DNA from: Gaiellasilicea sp963784895
GTDB taxonomy: Bacteria > Actinomycetota > Thermoleophilia > Gaiellales > Gaiellaceae
Direction: 5' to 3'
NCBI GenBank assembly: GCA_963784895.1
Contig: CAWATM010000013.1
Span: 94,500 to 158,499, forward strand
Length of the DNA: 64,000 nucleotides
The notes under the pieces were generated by a model that saw only the letters and a program-made list of their open reading frames with translations, ran no database searches and was not told the DNA's origin. Numbering within the stretch: position 1 is the stretch's first letter; every line of letters starts with the position of its first letter. The translations under genes were made by a program, and so were the position numbers. Shown piece after piece: positions 46,101 to 54,268 of the stretch.

Positions 46101-46860
46101 GGCGGTTGCGGGCCGGATCTACGCCTTCCGGGACATCTCGTCCGAGCGCAGCGTCGAGCAGATGAAGTCCGACTTCGTCTCGACCGTCTCGCACGAGCTG
46201 CGCACGCCGCTGACCTCGATCTACGGCTTCGCCGAGACGCTCCTGCGCCAGGACGTGCTCTTCGGCGAGGAGGAGCGGGCGACGTTCCTCCGCTACATCG
46301 CCACCGAGTCGGAGCGGCTGACGTCGATCGTCGACCGGCTGCTCTCGGTCGCGCAGCTCGACACCGGGGCAATGGCCGTGCAGCTGGCGGAGACCGACGT
46401 CGGGGCGGTCGTCAACGAGGCGGTGCGCACGGCGGAGGGAGCCGACGGCCAGAACGGGCACCGATTCGTCATCGAGCTCGCCGACGAGCCGCTGTCGGCC
46501 GAGGCGGACGGCGACAAGCTCCGGCAGGTGCTCGCGCACCTGCTCGACAACGCCGTGCGCTATTCGCCGGCGGGCGGCACGGTCACGGTCGCCGCTCGCC
46601 GCCTCGAGGACGCCGTCGAGGTGAGCGTCGAGGACGAGGGCGTCGGGATCCCGCACGCCGAGCAGCAGCGGATCTTCCGCAAGTTCTATCGCGGTGATGC
46701 GGCCGCAGCCGGCGTCGTCGGCGCGGGAGCCGCGGGTCTCGGCCTCTTCCTCGCAGAGGGCCTCGTCACGGCGATGGGTGGCAGGATCCGCGTCGACTCG
46801 AGCGAGGGGAGAGGGTCGACCTTCGTGCTCGAGCTACGCGCCGCGGAGAGTGAGACATGA
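43177..46860 (+). CDS. Membrane-anchored multi-GAF sensor histidine kinase
   Basis: 1227 residues from GTG. A single N-terminal membrane helix (about 8-30, VPLILVAALSLAVGATIASVLW) leads into about five tandem GAF-like domains to about residue 880, with repeating ERER/ELYEESKRQ-type linkers. A PAS domain follows (ILANVADGIVAVDREGKVVLWNPAAERVTG). The HisKA phospho-acceptor His is near 1006 (STVSHELRTPLTSIYGFAE). The HATPase has LDNAVRYSPAGG, DEGVGIPHAEQQRIFRKFYRG and GLGLFLAEGLV. It is paired with the response regulator 25 bases downstream. The ligand is unknown. The longer frame upstream runs through the motif region and lacks coding character. Confidence 0.93.
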   Translation: MNAETQAVLFDAVPLILVAALSLAVGATIASVLWRDRRRSAEPDRVDRGNGGAGLPQQVLDAPEPADVATRLLDEFATVFDLELANMALIEDEGRVAVLVAAREHGRDHAALLGQRIALNREPSGINAVAREGTAFTVYDAEHSPVVNQRLNAIAKAKSCVFVPVRAGDEVIGVIFGAVRTPRVFDEDELARMEALVSEAGLALERSRATIALADALERERLISHVSLELRSRRNVDEVLPAVLEEVGAAVGAIRCFVRLGEEREVNALAAEWHADGVEPLREGAHLPVVNLCARVKRTIAVADVLEARTLDDDTLGDVRELTERGVRAVLATPIVAQDRLLGVLGFHRALVGEWRPTEIGLAEAVAREAAVALDTSRLLRESDRRLAEQQALLKAGEALTSELHFDTVIERLVEELRGLVNADAADCWTLLAGGSELVCRAVLGLPETEVGRRIPVAGTIGEAITTGKPVLRREFAETEQPAPRGSYADFAEVMDAPIFSFGEIRGVLGVCSREPGRFEESDLRLIEAFASLASIALRNAELYEESKRQTQVERGFYRIAAVLSEPLSEQETLDAVAQAAAEALGGDSAAVLRSAGAELELAGGYELSEALAAHLRESARALTACAGGRKVLASRRLSEDDRFGDGLAAAAAAADRGSLLAVPLREPAGGGAGLVLVFFRGERPFGDEQLELAPQVAAAAHGALERSDLYERERRSRQLAQRLARAGRDLAGELDPDDVLDQAVRNAVQLLGGEGASVRVLEGDEVVVRAAAGSGKSAALGTRAPSTAWLVGDIVQTRATRAIADAGGDPRVAEADAMLAAGYAGYLGVPMIGPDESAHGILAVYSKRPREWREEEAETLLALAATAAAARINAELYQAVSHEQQRGEAILANVADGIVAVDREGKVVLWNPAAERVTGVLQEEALGKTPTEALGRALDAAGGAAGGSRLLPIRRGGEEVWLSLSEAVMTDPAGAVAGRIYAFRDISSERSVEQMKSDFVSTVSHELRTPLTSIYGFAETLLRQDVLFGEEERATFLRYIATESERLTSIVDRLLSVAQLDTGAMAVQLAETDVGAVVNEAVRTAEGADGQNGHRFVIELADEPLSAEADGDKLRQVLAHLLDNAVRYSPAGGTVTVAARRLEDAVEVSVEDEGVGIPHAEQQRIFRKFYRGDAAAAGVVGAGAAGLGLFLAEGLVTAMGGRIRVDSSEGRGSTFVLELRAAESET

Positions 46861-46885
46861 CACGGCTGGGTAGGAGCCGACGCAG

Positions 46886-47323
46886 ATGACCACGGTGCTC
46901 GTGATCGACGACGAAGCTCCGATCCGGCTGCTCTGCCGCGTCAATCTCGAAGCGGAGGGGATGCCGGTGCTGGAGGCGAAGGACGGCCCGTCGGGCCTCG
47001 AGGCGGCGCGGACCGGAAGCCCGGACGTGATCCTCCTCGACGTGATGATGCCCGGGCTCGACGGCTGGGGCGTCGCGGAAGCGCTGCTCGAGGACGAGCG
47101 CACCGCCGAGATCCCGATCATCTTCCTGACCGCGCGCGCCGAGTTTCGCGACCGCGCGAGAGGGCTCGACATCGGCGGCGTCGACTACATCACGAAGCCG
47201 TTCAACCCCGTCGAGCTCGCGCCGCTCGTGCGCGCCTTGCTCGACCGGCTCGAGCGCGGTGAGCGCGACGAGCTGCGCCACGAAAAGCTCAACGAGCTCC
47301 GCGGCCTCATGGCCGAGACGTAG
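46886..47323 (+). CDS. Response regulator, receiver domain
   Basis: 145 residues. Acidic pocket VIDDE (Asp8/9), phospho-acceptor Asp52 in VILLDVMMPGLDGW, switch Thr in FLTAR and the conserved Lys in YITKPFNP. After the receiver only about 25 helical residues remain, with no DNA-binding or enzyme output. It may signal by protein interaction or be an intermediate in a phosphorelay. It directly follows the kinase, so it is presumably the partner. Confidence 0.93.
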   Translation: MTTVLVIDDEAPIRLLCRVNLEAEGMPVLEAKDGPSGLEAARTGSPDVILLDVMMPGLDGWGVAEALLEDERTAEIPIIFLTARAEFRDRARGLDIGGVDYITKPFNPVELAPLVRALLDRLERGERDELRHEKLNELRGLMAET

Positions 47324-47346
47324 CGCGTGTCAGGACGCGCTGGGAG

Positions 47347-47850
47347 CTAGCGGCCGGCGAAGTCGGCGGTGACGACGGTGGCGCGGTCGTAGCCGAGGAA
47401 GTTACCCCTGACGGAGCCGAGACCGATCCGGTTCCAGCCGGGGCGGAGCAGGTTCGCACGGTGGCCCGGGCTCGCCATCCAGCTGCCGACGATGCTGCGG
47501 GCCGAGGCGTACGGGCCGGTGCCCCAGGCCAGGTTCTCACCGAAGGCGGGGCCGCGCGCACCCGAGCCGGCGAGGCGATCGAACATCGCCCCGTGCGTGA
47601 ACACGTCCGTCCGGATCAGCGTCGCCGAATAGGAGCGCGCGACCCGGGCGAGGGCGGGATCGACGCGAAGCGGCCGAAGACCGTTCCCGGTGCGCACATC
47701 GTTGACGACAGTCAGGAGCGCCCGCTCGCTCTGGTTCAGCGTCGCCGCTTGGTGACCCGCGTTTGCCGCGGGGGCGAGGGCGCAGCACAGCACGGCGCAT
47801 GCAGCAGCCCGAATGGGGGTCCGAACCTGCAACAAGGCGGCAGGATGCAC
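47347..47850 (-). CDS. Secreted CAP-domain (SCP/PR-1-like) protein
   Basis: 167 residues with an N-terminal signal (RAAACAVLCCALAPAANA). CAP family stretches are LLTVVNDVRTGNGLRPLRVDPALARVARSYS, DVFTHGAMFDRL, GENLAWGTG and WMASPGHRANLLRPGWNRIGLGS. The His/Glu pair of the CAP cavity (FTHG and GENLAWG) is present. Bacterial CAP proteins are extracellular and of largely unknown role. The start is taken at ATG 47850; a GTG eight codons later is also possible. Confidence 0.9.
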   Translation of the reverse strand: MHPAALLQVRTPIRAAACAVLCCALAPAANAGHQAATLNQSERALLTVVNDVRTGNGLRPLRVDPALARVARSYSATLIRTDVFTHGAMFDRLAGSGARGPAFGENLAWGTGPYASARSIVGSWMASPGHRANLLRPGWNRIGLGSVRGNFLGYDRATVVTADFAGR

Positions 47851-47898
47851 AACGCAGCGGATGTCGGCCTCACCCTTTTGGGGGATCAGCTGGAACGA

Positions 47899-48846
47899 TC
47901 AACGAGCGGTCTGAGCCAGCAGGATCGCCGTCAGGACGATCCCGCCGCCCACGAGCTGCGCCGCGCCGAACGACTCGCCGAGCCAGACGAACGCGACCGC
48001 GCTCGCGGCCACGGGCTCCAGCATCGCGACGATGCCGACCCGCGTCGCCGAGATGTGGCGCAGAGCGGCGGCGACGAGGAGAAACGTGACCATCGTTCCG
48101 GCGACGACGACGTAGAGCAGCAGCAGCCAGACCGGCAGCGAGTAGCGCTCCAGGTGCCCGAGCAGCGAGACGCTGTCGTCGAACCGGTCCGTCGGGAAGC
48201 GCCAGAGCGGCTGCACCGCCGCCCAGAACAGCCCCGCGAACAGGAAGCCGTAGGCGGTCAGCGAGGCCGGGTCGCGCCACTTGACGGCGTGCTCGGCCAT
48301 CAGCACGTAGATCGCGTACGCGACGGCCGCCGACAGCGCGGCTGTCACGCCGAGCCCGTCCAGGGTCAGCCCGCTCCAGACCTCGACCACCACCGAGAGC
48401 CCGATGACCGCGAGCACGAGCGCGATCCAGATCCGGCGGCGGATCGGCTCCTTGAAGACCGACCACGCCCAGAGCGCGATCAGGATCGGTGCGATGTACT
48501 CGATCAGGAGCGCGATCCCGATCGGCAAGCGCCCGATCGAGACGAAGTAGAGCCATTGGACGAGCGCCACGCCCGCGATGCCGAAGACGATCAGGTACGG
48601 GAGCTCGCGCCGTGTCAGCCGCAGGCTTGCGCGCCGGGTCACGAGCAGCACCAGCGCGAAGCCGAGGAAGGCCCCGGTCGCGCGCACCTGGGTCAGCTCG
48701 AGCGGCGAGATCCCGGACTGGAGCACGACCTTCGAAACGGTGCCGTTGAGGGCGAAGAGGAGGGCCGCCGAGAGCACCATCGCGTAGCCGATTGCCGGTC
48801 GCCGCTCATGCCCCGCTTCGCCGGGGATGTAGGCGACGTCGGCCAC
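47899..48846 (-). CDS. EamA/DMT family transporter
   Basis: 315 residues from GTG with ten hydrophobic helices in two EamA repeats. The first repeat begins GYAMVLSAALLFALNGTVSKVVL and the second GVTAALSAAVAYAIYVLMAEHAV. The ends PVAASAVAFVWLGESFGAAQLVGGGIVL are typical. Members export amino acids or other metabolites; the cargo is not assignable. The start lies 35 bases from the divergent ABC gene, so the two promoters overlap. Confidence 0.9.
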   Translation of the reverse strand: MADVAYIPGEAGHERRPAIGYAMVLSAALLFALNGTVSKVVLQSGISPLELTQVRATGAFLGFALVLLVTRRASLRLTRRELPYLIVFGIAGVALVQWLYFVSIGRLPIGIALLIEYIAPILIALWAWSVFKEPIRRRIWIALVLAVIGLSVVVEVWSGLTLDGLGVTAALSAAVAYAIYVLMAEHAVKWRDPASLTAYGFLFAGLFWAAVQPLWRFPTDRFDDSVSLLGHLERYSLPVWLLLLYVVVAGTMVTFLLVAAALRHISATRVGIVAMLEPVAASAVAFVWLGESFGAAQLVGGGIVLTAILLAQTAR

Positions 48847-48881
48847 GCCCGGCGAAGCTACCAGCGTCTAGTGTTGGCGTA

Positions 48882-49844
48882 GTGAGGGACCGGCGGCAGG
48901 CGGTCGAGATCGTCTTCGACCACGCGACCAAGCGGTACCCCGGTCGCGCCGCGCCGGCGGTCGACGACCTCTCGCTGACGATCCCGGCCGGCGAAGTCTG
49001 TTGCCTCGTGGGGCCGTCCGGCGGCGGCAAGACGACGGCGATGAAGCTCGTCAACCGGCTGGTCGAGCTGACGTCGGGGGACGTCCGCGTGGACGGCACG
49101 AGCGTCAACGCGCTCGACGAGACGGCGCTCCGCCGCGGGATCGGCTACGTGATCCAGCAGGTCGGGCTCTTCCCGCACATGACCGTGGCGGAGAACGTCG
49201 CGACGGTGCCGCGGCTGCTCGGCTGGTCGAAACGGGAGATCTCCGAGCGCACGGACGAGCTGCTCGACCTCGTCGACCTCCCGGCCCGCGACTACCGCTC
49301 CCGCTACGCGTCGCAGCTCTCGGGCGGCGAGCGCCAGCGCGTCGGGCTCGCCCGCGCGCTCGCCGCGGACCCGCCGCTGATGCTGATGGACGAGCCGTTC
49401 GGCGCACTCGACCCGATCACACGCACGCGGCTCCAGAACGAGCTGCTGCGGATCCAGCGGGAGCTGCGCAAGACGATCATCTTCGTCACCCACGACATCG
49501 ACGAGGCGATCCTCGTCGGCGACCGGATCGCGATCCTGCGCGAAGGCGGCGTGCTCGCGCAGTACGACACCCCCGAGCAGTTGCTCGCCCGGCCGGCCGA
49601 CGACTTCGTCGCGCGCTTCGTCGGCGCCGACCGCGGGCTGAAGCGCCTTTCGCTGACAAGGCTCGACGAGCTCGAGCTCGAGCCGGCGAACGGCGCCGCC
49701 GGGCCCCTGCTCGACGGCAAGACGACGCTCCGCGACGCGCTCTCGGCGATGCTGAACGACGGCGCGCGCGCAGTGGTCGTCGAAGGCGGCGACGGGACGA
49801 AGCGGCAGCTGACGCTCGACCGGCTGACGGAGCTGCTGCGCTGA
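48882..49844 (+). CDS. Osmoprotectant ABC transporter ATPase (OpuA/ProV-like)
   Basis: 320 residues from GTG. Walker A GPSGGGKTT (about 39-47), Q-loop YVIQQVGLFPHMT, signature LSGGERQRV, Walker B LMLMDEPFGALD and switch His FVTHDIDEA. The C-terminal 60 residues are a shortened CBS-like region. The Q-loop and neighbours fit the quaternary-amine family importing glycine betaine, choline or proline betaine. The stop overlaps the permease ATG by one base (TGATG). Confidence 0.92.
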   Translation: MRDRRQAVEIVFDHATKRYPGRAAPAVDDLSLTIPAGEVCCLVGPSGGGKTTAMKLVNRLVELTSGDVRVDGTSVNALDETALRRGIGYVIQQVGLFPHMTVAENVATVPRLLGWSKREISERTDELLDLVDLPARDYRSRYASQLSGGERQRVGLARALAADPPLMLMDEPFGALDPITRTRLQNELLRIQRELRKTIIFVTHDIDEAILVGDRIAILREGGVLAQYDTPEQLLARPADDFVARFVGADRGLKRLSLTRLDELELEPANGAAGPLLDGKTTLRDALSAMLNDGARAVVVEGGDGTKRQLTLDRLTELLR

Positions 49845-51250
49845 TGGCCGCGGAACCCGTGATCCCCGACTTCGGCGAGGCGAGCGACTGCGTCACCGAG
49901 AACCGGCTCTTCTGCACCGACTGGGTGCGCGAGAACTGGGATCCCGTGCTCCAGCCGGCGCTCCTCGAGCACATCAAGCTGACCGCGATCGCAGTCTCGA
50001 TCGGCTTCGCGATCTCGCTCGTCGCCGCGCTGCTGGCACACCGCTTCCACCTCGCCGAGCGGCCGATCGCGATCGTCTCGGCGGTCATCTACACGATTCC
50101 GAGCCTCGCCCTCTTTCAGCTGCTCGTTCCCGTCACGGGCCTGACGGTGACGACGGTCGAGATCGCCCTCGTCGGCTACACGATCCTGATTCTCTTTCGC
50201 AATACTCTCACCGGCCTGCGTTCGGCCCCGCCCGAGGTGCTCGAGGCGGCGCGCGGGATGGGCCTGACGCGGAACCAGACCCTCTGGCGCGTCGAGCTGC
50301 CGCTGGCAGTGCCGGCGATCGTCGCTGGGCTGCGGGTAGCGGTCGTCTCGACGATCGCGCTCGCCACCGTCGCCGCGTTCGTCGTCTCCGAGGGGCTCGG
50401 CGGCCCGATCCTCGGCGCGCTCCGCCTCGACTTCAGGACGGAGATCATCGCCGCAGGTGCACTCGCCGTCGGTCTCGCGATCCTCGCCGACGGGTTGCTC
50501 GTGCTCGCTCAGCGCGCCGATCACGCCGTGGGCCTCCTCGAGGAGGGTGGCGTGATCGTCGCCGCGCTCGACGTCTTCGTCGACAGCCTCCAGTTCATCG
50601 TCGACGAGCGCGAGCTGATCCTCGAGAAGACGTGGGAGCACATCGTCCTCTCCGGCGTCGCACTGCTCGTCTCGATCGCGATCGCGGTGCCGCTCGGCGT
50701 TACCCTCGGGCACCTGCACCGCGGCTCGTTCGTGGCCGTGAACCTTGCCAACGTGGGCCGGGCGCTGCCGACCCTCGTCGTCATCGCAGTCGGCTTCATC
50801 TTCCTCGGGATCGGCTTCACCACCGTCATGCTCGCGCTGGTCGTGCTCGCGGTGCCGCCGATCCTGACCAACGCCTACGTCGCCGTCGACGAGGTCGACC
50901 GCGACGCCGTCGAAGCCGCTCGCGGGATGGGGATGACGCCGCACCAGGTGCTGTGGCGGGTCGAGCTCCCGCTCGCGCTCCCGCTCCTCTTCGCCGGGAT
51001 CCGCACGGCCGCCGTCTTCGTCGTCGCGACCGCGACGATCGCCGCGATCGCAGGCGGGAGCGGGCTCGGCGAGATCCTCGTCAACCAGGCGGCCTACAAG
51101 ATCGAAGGACTCGTCGGTGCCGCGATCTGCGTCTCGCTGCTCGCGCTCGCCGCCGATGCGGCGCTCGGTGTCGTGCAACGTTGGCTGACGCCGGCAGGAC
51201 TGAAAGAGGATGTTCCAGCGTTCGAACCGGATGTGCGCCCGGTCGTCTAA
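49844..51250 (+). CDS. Osmoprotectant ABC permease, two modules fused
   Basis: 468 residues containing two complete permease modules in one reading frame. Module 1 (about 30-225) and module 2 (about 255-455) each carry the coupling-helix EAA loop: EAARGMGLTRNQTLWRVELPLAVP and EAARGMGMTPHQVLWRVELPLALP. In most Opu systems these are two genes (opuBB, opuBD). No stop or frameshift is seen between the modules; a GTG near 50550 could in principle restart translation. The fused form would give a complete transmembrane core from one polypeptide. Confidence 0.92.
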   Translation: MAAEPVIPDFGEASDCVTENRLFCTDWVRENWDPVLQPALLEHIKLTAIAVSIGFAISLVAALLAHRFHLAERPIAIVSAVIYTIPSLALFQLLVPVTGLTVTTVEIALVGYTILILFRNTLTGLRSAPPEVLEAARGMGLTRNQTLWRVELPLAVPAIVAGLRVAVVSTIALATVAAFVVSEGLGGPILGALRLDFRTEIIAAGALAVGLAILADGLLVLAQRADHAVGLLEEGGVIVAALDVFVDSLQFIVDERELILEKTWEHIVLSGVALLVSIAIAVPLGVTLGHLHRGSFVAVNLANVGRALPTLVVIAVGFIFLGIGFTTVMLALVVLAVPPILTNAYVAVDEVDRDAVEAARGMGMTPHQVLWRVELPLALPLLFAGIRTAAVFVVATATIAAIAGGSGLGEILVNQAAYKIEGLVGAAICVSLLALAADAALGVVQRWLTPAGLKEDVPAFEPDVRPVV

Positions 51251-51280
51251 CCGGGTGAACCACGACAGGAGGTGGGTGTA

Positions 51281-52198
51281 GTGATCAGGAAGCACAATCG
51301 CCGGGCGGCCAAGGCGGCCTTCGCGATCGCCCTCGGAGTCGCCATCGTGCTCGGGGGAGCCGCGGCGGCGCCGGCCGCGCTCGACAAGCAGCAGGCCACG
51401 CCGATCATCATCGGGACGAAGAACTTCCCCGAGCAGTACGTCCTGGGGCAGCTCTACAAGCAGGCCCTGGAGGCGAACGGCCTGAAGGTGCAGTACAAGG
51501 AGAACATCGGCTCGACGGAGCTGATCGACGCGTCGCTGAAGAGCGGGCGCGTCACGCTCTATCCGGAGTACACGGGGATCATGCTCTCGGTCACGTTCAA
51601 GCGGAAGACGTTGCCGAAGAGCGCGCGCGGCACATACCTGGCGGCGAAGGCCGCGTACGAGAAGCGGGGTCAGACGCTCCTGCGGGCGACGCCGTTCCAG
51701 GACCGCGACGGGATCGCCGTGCTCCGCACGACGGCGACGAAGTACGGGCTGAAGACGGTCGGCGACCTGCGGAAGGTGCCCGACCTGACTCTCGCCGCGT
51801 TCCCCGAGTTCGAGACGCGGTGGCTGCCGCAGCTCGGGAGCCGCTACGGCGTCCGGAACGTCGAGTTCACGGCACTTGCCGGGATCAGCGCCTACACCCT
51901 CCTCAGCCAGGGGAAGGTGGAGGCCGCGGGCATCTTCACGACCGACCCGCAGCTCATCTCGACGAAGTACGTCGTCCTCTCGGAGCCGCGGAACATGTTC
52001 GGCTTCCAGCAGGTCGCACCCGTGCTCTCGAAGAAGCTCGTCAGCGAGTACGGCACGCGGCTGACCAGCACGCTGAACAAGGTCAACTCGCTGCTGACGC
52101 TCCGCGCGATGATCGCGATGAACAAGGCGGTCGCGATCGACAAGAAGTCGGCCGCTTCCGTGGCCAGGGCCTTCCTCAAGGCCAACAAGCTCAGCTAG
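51281..52198 (+). CDS. Osmoprotectant ABC substrate-binding protein (OpuAC-like)
   Basis: 305 residues from the GTG at 51281, preceded at the right distance by AGGAGGT; a GTG nine bases earlier overlaps that ribosome site and was rejected. A signal sequence (AKAAFAIALGVAIVLGGAAAAPAA) has no lipobox. Family stretches are IIIGTKNFPEQYVLGQLYKQALE, STELIDASLKSGRVTLYPEYTG, RWLPQLGSRYG and AAGIFTTDPQLI. It binds betaine-type solutes and delivers them to the fused permease. A strong hairpin follows the stop. Confidence 0.92.
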   Translation: MIRKHNRRAAKAAFAIALGVAIVLGGAAAAPAALDKQQATPIIIGTKNFPEQYVLGQLYKQALEANGLKVQYKENIGSTELIDASLKSGRVTLYPEYTGIMLSVTFKRKTLPKSARGTYLAAKAAYEKRGQTLLRATPFQDRDGIAVLRTTATKYGLKTVGDLRKVPDLTLAAFPEFETRWLPQLGSRYGVRNVEFTALAGISAYTLLSQGKVEAAGIFTTDPQLISTKYVVLSEPRNMFGFQQVAPVLSKKLVSEYGTRLTSTLNKVNSLLTLRAMIAMNKAVAIDKKSAASVARAFLKANKLS

Positions 52199-52209
52199 GT
52201 GCTCTCGCA

Positions 52210-52238
52210 GTCGGGGCGGGTGTGGTGCCCGCCCCGAC
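52210..52238 (+). terminator. Hairpin after the osmoprotectant ABC operon
   Basis: A perfect 11-pair stem GTCGGGGCGGG/CCCGCCCCGAC with loop TGTGGTG starts 12 bases after the binding-protein stop. There is no clear T-run. The rest of the gap to tdk (52239-52351) shows only a small CCCGC/GCGGG hairpin at 52332-52345 that may end tdk. Confidence 0.75.
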
Positions 52239-52351
52239 AACTTCGACGTCTCGATCGGGCAGAACGGCGCCGCGCCGATTCTCTCCCCGTACCGTTTCGC
52301 GGCCGAATCGAACCCCCGGGCGAGCGGCCGACCCGCTCTCGCGGGGCTGCG

Positions 52352-52957
52352 CTACGCGGCCACAGCGGCGAGATCCCCGCCGGCCTCGTGGCAGTCGCGG
52401 CAGCGAGCCTCGTACTGCTCGTTCGCGCCGACAACGATGGTTGCGCCCGAGTACGGCGCCGGCCTACCGTCGACGAGTCGCTGCGTCGTCGTCGCGCCGC
52501 CGCCGCAGCGGTGGCAGACGGCCTGGAGCTTGTCGGCGAACTCGGCGTGCGCGAGCAGCTCCGGCATCGGTCCGAACGGGAGCCGGCGGAAGTCCTGGTC
52601 GAGTCCCGCCGCGATCACGCGGGCGCCGCCGTCGGCGAGGGCGAGCGCCGCGCCGACGATCTCGTGCTCGAAGAACTGGGCCTCGTCGATCCCGACCACC
52701 TCGAAGCCGCGCGCGTGCGCGACGAGCTCCGCCACCGAGCCGACCGGCACGGCGCGCATACGGATGCCGGCGTGGCTGACGACGTCCGTCGCGTCGTAGC
52801 GGTCGTCGATGCACGGCTTGAAGATGACGACTCGCTGCCCGGCGATCTCTGCGCGCCGTAGCCGGCGGATCATCTCCTCGCTCTTGCCGCTGAACATCGG
52901 CCCGCAGACGACCTCGAGCCAGCCGCCGCTCTTGGGGTTGATCCGGATCACGCGCAC
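52352..52957 (-). CDS. tdk: Thymidine kinase
   Basis: Salvage enzyme phosphorylating thymidine. 201 residues from GTG. The P-loop is GPMFSGKSEEMIRR near residue 19, the DEAQFF catalytic/Walker-B stretch is near 92, and the lasso zinc site uses CHRCGG and CRDCHE. This is the type II (tetrameric, cellular) family. It lies alone on the minus strand, with the tRNA-Met region upstream. Confidence 0.95.
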   Translation of the reverse strand: MRVIRINPKSGGWLEVVCGPMFSGKSEEMIRRLRRAEIAGQRVVIFKPCIDDRYDATDVVSHAGIRMRAVPVGSVAELVAHARGFEVVGIDEAQFFEHEIVGAALALADGGARVIAAGLDQDFRRLPFGPMPELLAHAEFADKLQAVCHRCGGGATTTQRLVDGRPAPYSGATIVVGANEQYEARCRDCHEAGGDLAAVAA

Positions 52958-53024
52958 GATCGTAGAGCCGTCGGCGGACGACTCAGACGACCGGCCGTGG
53001 AGCGGCCGCTTCAGGGAGTCTCGC

Positions 53025-53055
53025 GATCGGGGATCCGCTCAGCGGATTCCCGATC
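53025..53055. other. Strong intergenic hairpin upstream of tRNA-Met and tdk
   Basis: GATCGGGGATCCGC pairs with GCGGATTCCCGATC around a TCA loop, 14 pairs with one G-U. It lies between divergent tdk and tRNA-Met. There is no T-run on either side. It could be a terminator remnant, a leader structure for tdk, or a protein-binding site. Confidence 0.5.
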
Positions 53056-53111
53056 TGCGGGCAAACATGGGTCGGCTCTGGCCGCAATCGTGCTACTCTT
53101 CCCGTCCGCGC

Positions 53112-53185
53112 GGCGGCGTAGCTCAGTTGGTTAGAGCAGCGGAATCATAATCCGCGTGTCGCAGGTTCGAGTCCTGCCGCCGCTA
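53112..53185 (+). tRNA. tRNA-Met (CAU), elongator type
   Basis: The cloverleaf is complete: acceptor GGCGGCG/CGCCGCT (first pair G-U), D-arm GCTC/GAGC with AGTTGGTTA loop, anticodon stem GCGGA/TCCGC with loop ATCATAA, and T-arm GCAGG/CCTGC with TTCGAGT. The anticodon CAT reads AUG. No CCA is encoded. It precedes rpmG-secE-nusG, a common neighbourhood. A TACTCT -10-like hexamer lies about 15 bases upstream. Confidence 0.95.
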
Positions 53186-53232
53186 TTCCTCAACAGTCTT
53201 TTCCCAACCGAAACCGAGAGAACACGATCTAG

Positions 53233-53394
53233 ATGGCAGCCGGAGTACGAGTCGCGATCACGCTCGCCTGCACCGAGTGCAAGCGGCGCAACTACCAGAC
53301 GAACAAGTCGAAGCGGAACACCCCCGACCGCGTCGAGTTCAAGAAGTACTGCCGCTGGTGCGGCCAGCACACCGTGCATCGGGAGACGCGCTAG
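53233..53394 (+). CDS. rpmG: 50S ribosomal protein L33
   Basis: 53 residues starting MAAGVRVAITLACTECKRRNYQ. Two Cys pairs (CTEC and CRWC) make it the zinc-binding form of L33. The C-terminus HTVHRETR is typical. It lies 47 bases after tRNA-Met and overlaps secE by one base (TAGTG). L33 sits near the E site of the large subunit. Confidence 0.95.
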   Translation: MAAGVRVAITLACTECKRRNYQTNKSKRNTPDRVEFKKYCRWCGQHTVHRETR

Positions 53395-53723
53395 TGGCGA
53401 GGGAGACCCGTCGGCAGCGCCGCGACCAGCGAAAGAGCTCTGGCGTCGCGAAGCCCGCGCCGCAGCGCGCCCGCAGCCAGGCGCAGGTGCGCCCCGGCAT
53501 GCAGCCGTCGTCGACCCAGACGGGCCGGCGCGAGCCCCGCGAGCGCGGCCGCTTCGTCCGAGAGTCCTGGGCCGAGCTGAAGAAGGTCGAGTGGCCGAAC
53601 CGCTCGCAGGTCGTCCAGGGGACGATCGTCGTGATCATCGCCTGCGTCATCGTCGGCACGTACCTCTACGCCGCCGACCAGGTCTTCAAGCCCTTCGTCC
53701 GCACCGTCCTTCTCGGGGAGTAG
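53394..53723 (+). CDS. secE: Preprotein translocase subunit SecE
   Basis: 109 residues from GTG. A basic N-terminal extension of about 55 residues (RQRRDQRKSSG...) precedes the conserved FVRESWAELKKVEWPNRSQVVQGT amphipathic helix and one membrane helix (IVVIIACVIVGTYLYAADQVF). SecE clamps SecY in the translocon. The order rpmG-secE-nusG is the standard one. nusG starts four bases later. Confidence 0.95.
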   Translation: MARETRRQRRDQRKSSGVAKPAPQRARSQAQVRPGMQPSSTQTGRREPRERGRFVRESWAELKKVEWPNRSQVVQGTIVVIIACVIVGTYLYAADQVFKPFVRTVLLGE

Positions 53724-53727
53724 ACAG

Positions 53728-54261
53728 ATGTTCCGCTGGTATGTGATCAACACGTATTCGGGGCACGAGAACAAGGTGAAGGCCAACCTCGAGCACCGGA
53801 TCGTCTCGATGAACCAGGCGCCGCGCTTCCGCCGCGTCGTCGTCCCGACCGAGCAGGTGATCGAGACGAAGGACGGCCAGAAGGTGCAGACCGAAAAGCG
53901 CGTGCTGCCCGGGTACGTGCTCGTGAACATGGACCTGAACGACGAGGCGTGGACGGTGGTGAAGAACACCCCCGGCGTCACCGGCTTCGTCGGGGCCGGC
54001 GCGAAGCCCGTGCCGCTTGCACAGGGCGAGGTCGACCGGATCCTGCACACGGGCGCAGCCGCCACCGGCGCGGCGCTCCGCTCCCAGGTCGAGTTCACGC
54101 TCGGCGAGTCGGTCAAGGTAACCTCCGGCCCGCTGTCGGACTTCGACGGCGAGATCGTCGACGTCAACGCCGACCAGCAGAAGCTGAAGGTGCTCGTCGA
54201 CATCTTCGAGCGCCAGGTGCCGGTAGAGCTCGCGTTCGACCAGGTCAAGAAGCTGGACTGA
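53728..54261 (+). CDS. nusG: Transcription termination/antitermination factor NusG
   Basis: 177 residues. The NGN domain starts FRWYVINTYSGHENKVKANLEHR and includes LPGYVLVNMDLNDEAW and TPGVTGFVG. The KOW domain is FTLGESVKVTSGPLSDFDGEIVDVN, followed by the beta-strand end VELAFDQVKKLD. It binds RNA polymerase and links to Rho and the ribosome. Without the long acidic N-terminal extension found in Streptomyces-type NusG. Confidence 0.97.
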   Translation: MFRWYVINTYSGHENKVKANLEHRIVSMNQAPRFRRVVVPTEQVIETKDGQKVQTEKRVLPGYVLVNMDLNDEAWTVVKNTPGVTGFVGAGAKPVPLAQGEVDRILHTGAAATGAALRSQVEFTLGESVKVTSGPLSDFDGEIVDVNADQQKLKVLVDIFERQVPVELAFDQVKKLD

Positions 54262-54268
54262 GGAAGGT

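Noticed and set aside
47851..47898. Possible c-di-AMP-type riboswitch before the CAP-domain gene (CCCAAAAGGGTGAGGCCGAC on the minus strand)
   Set aside because: Only 48 bases are available before the EamA gene and the conserved core could not be drawn.
52239..52351. tRNA-like GGTTCGATTC stretch on the minus strand between the ABC operon and tdk
   Set aside because: The flanking bases do not pair as a T-arm and no other arms are found.
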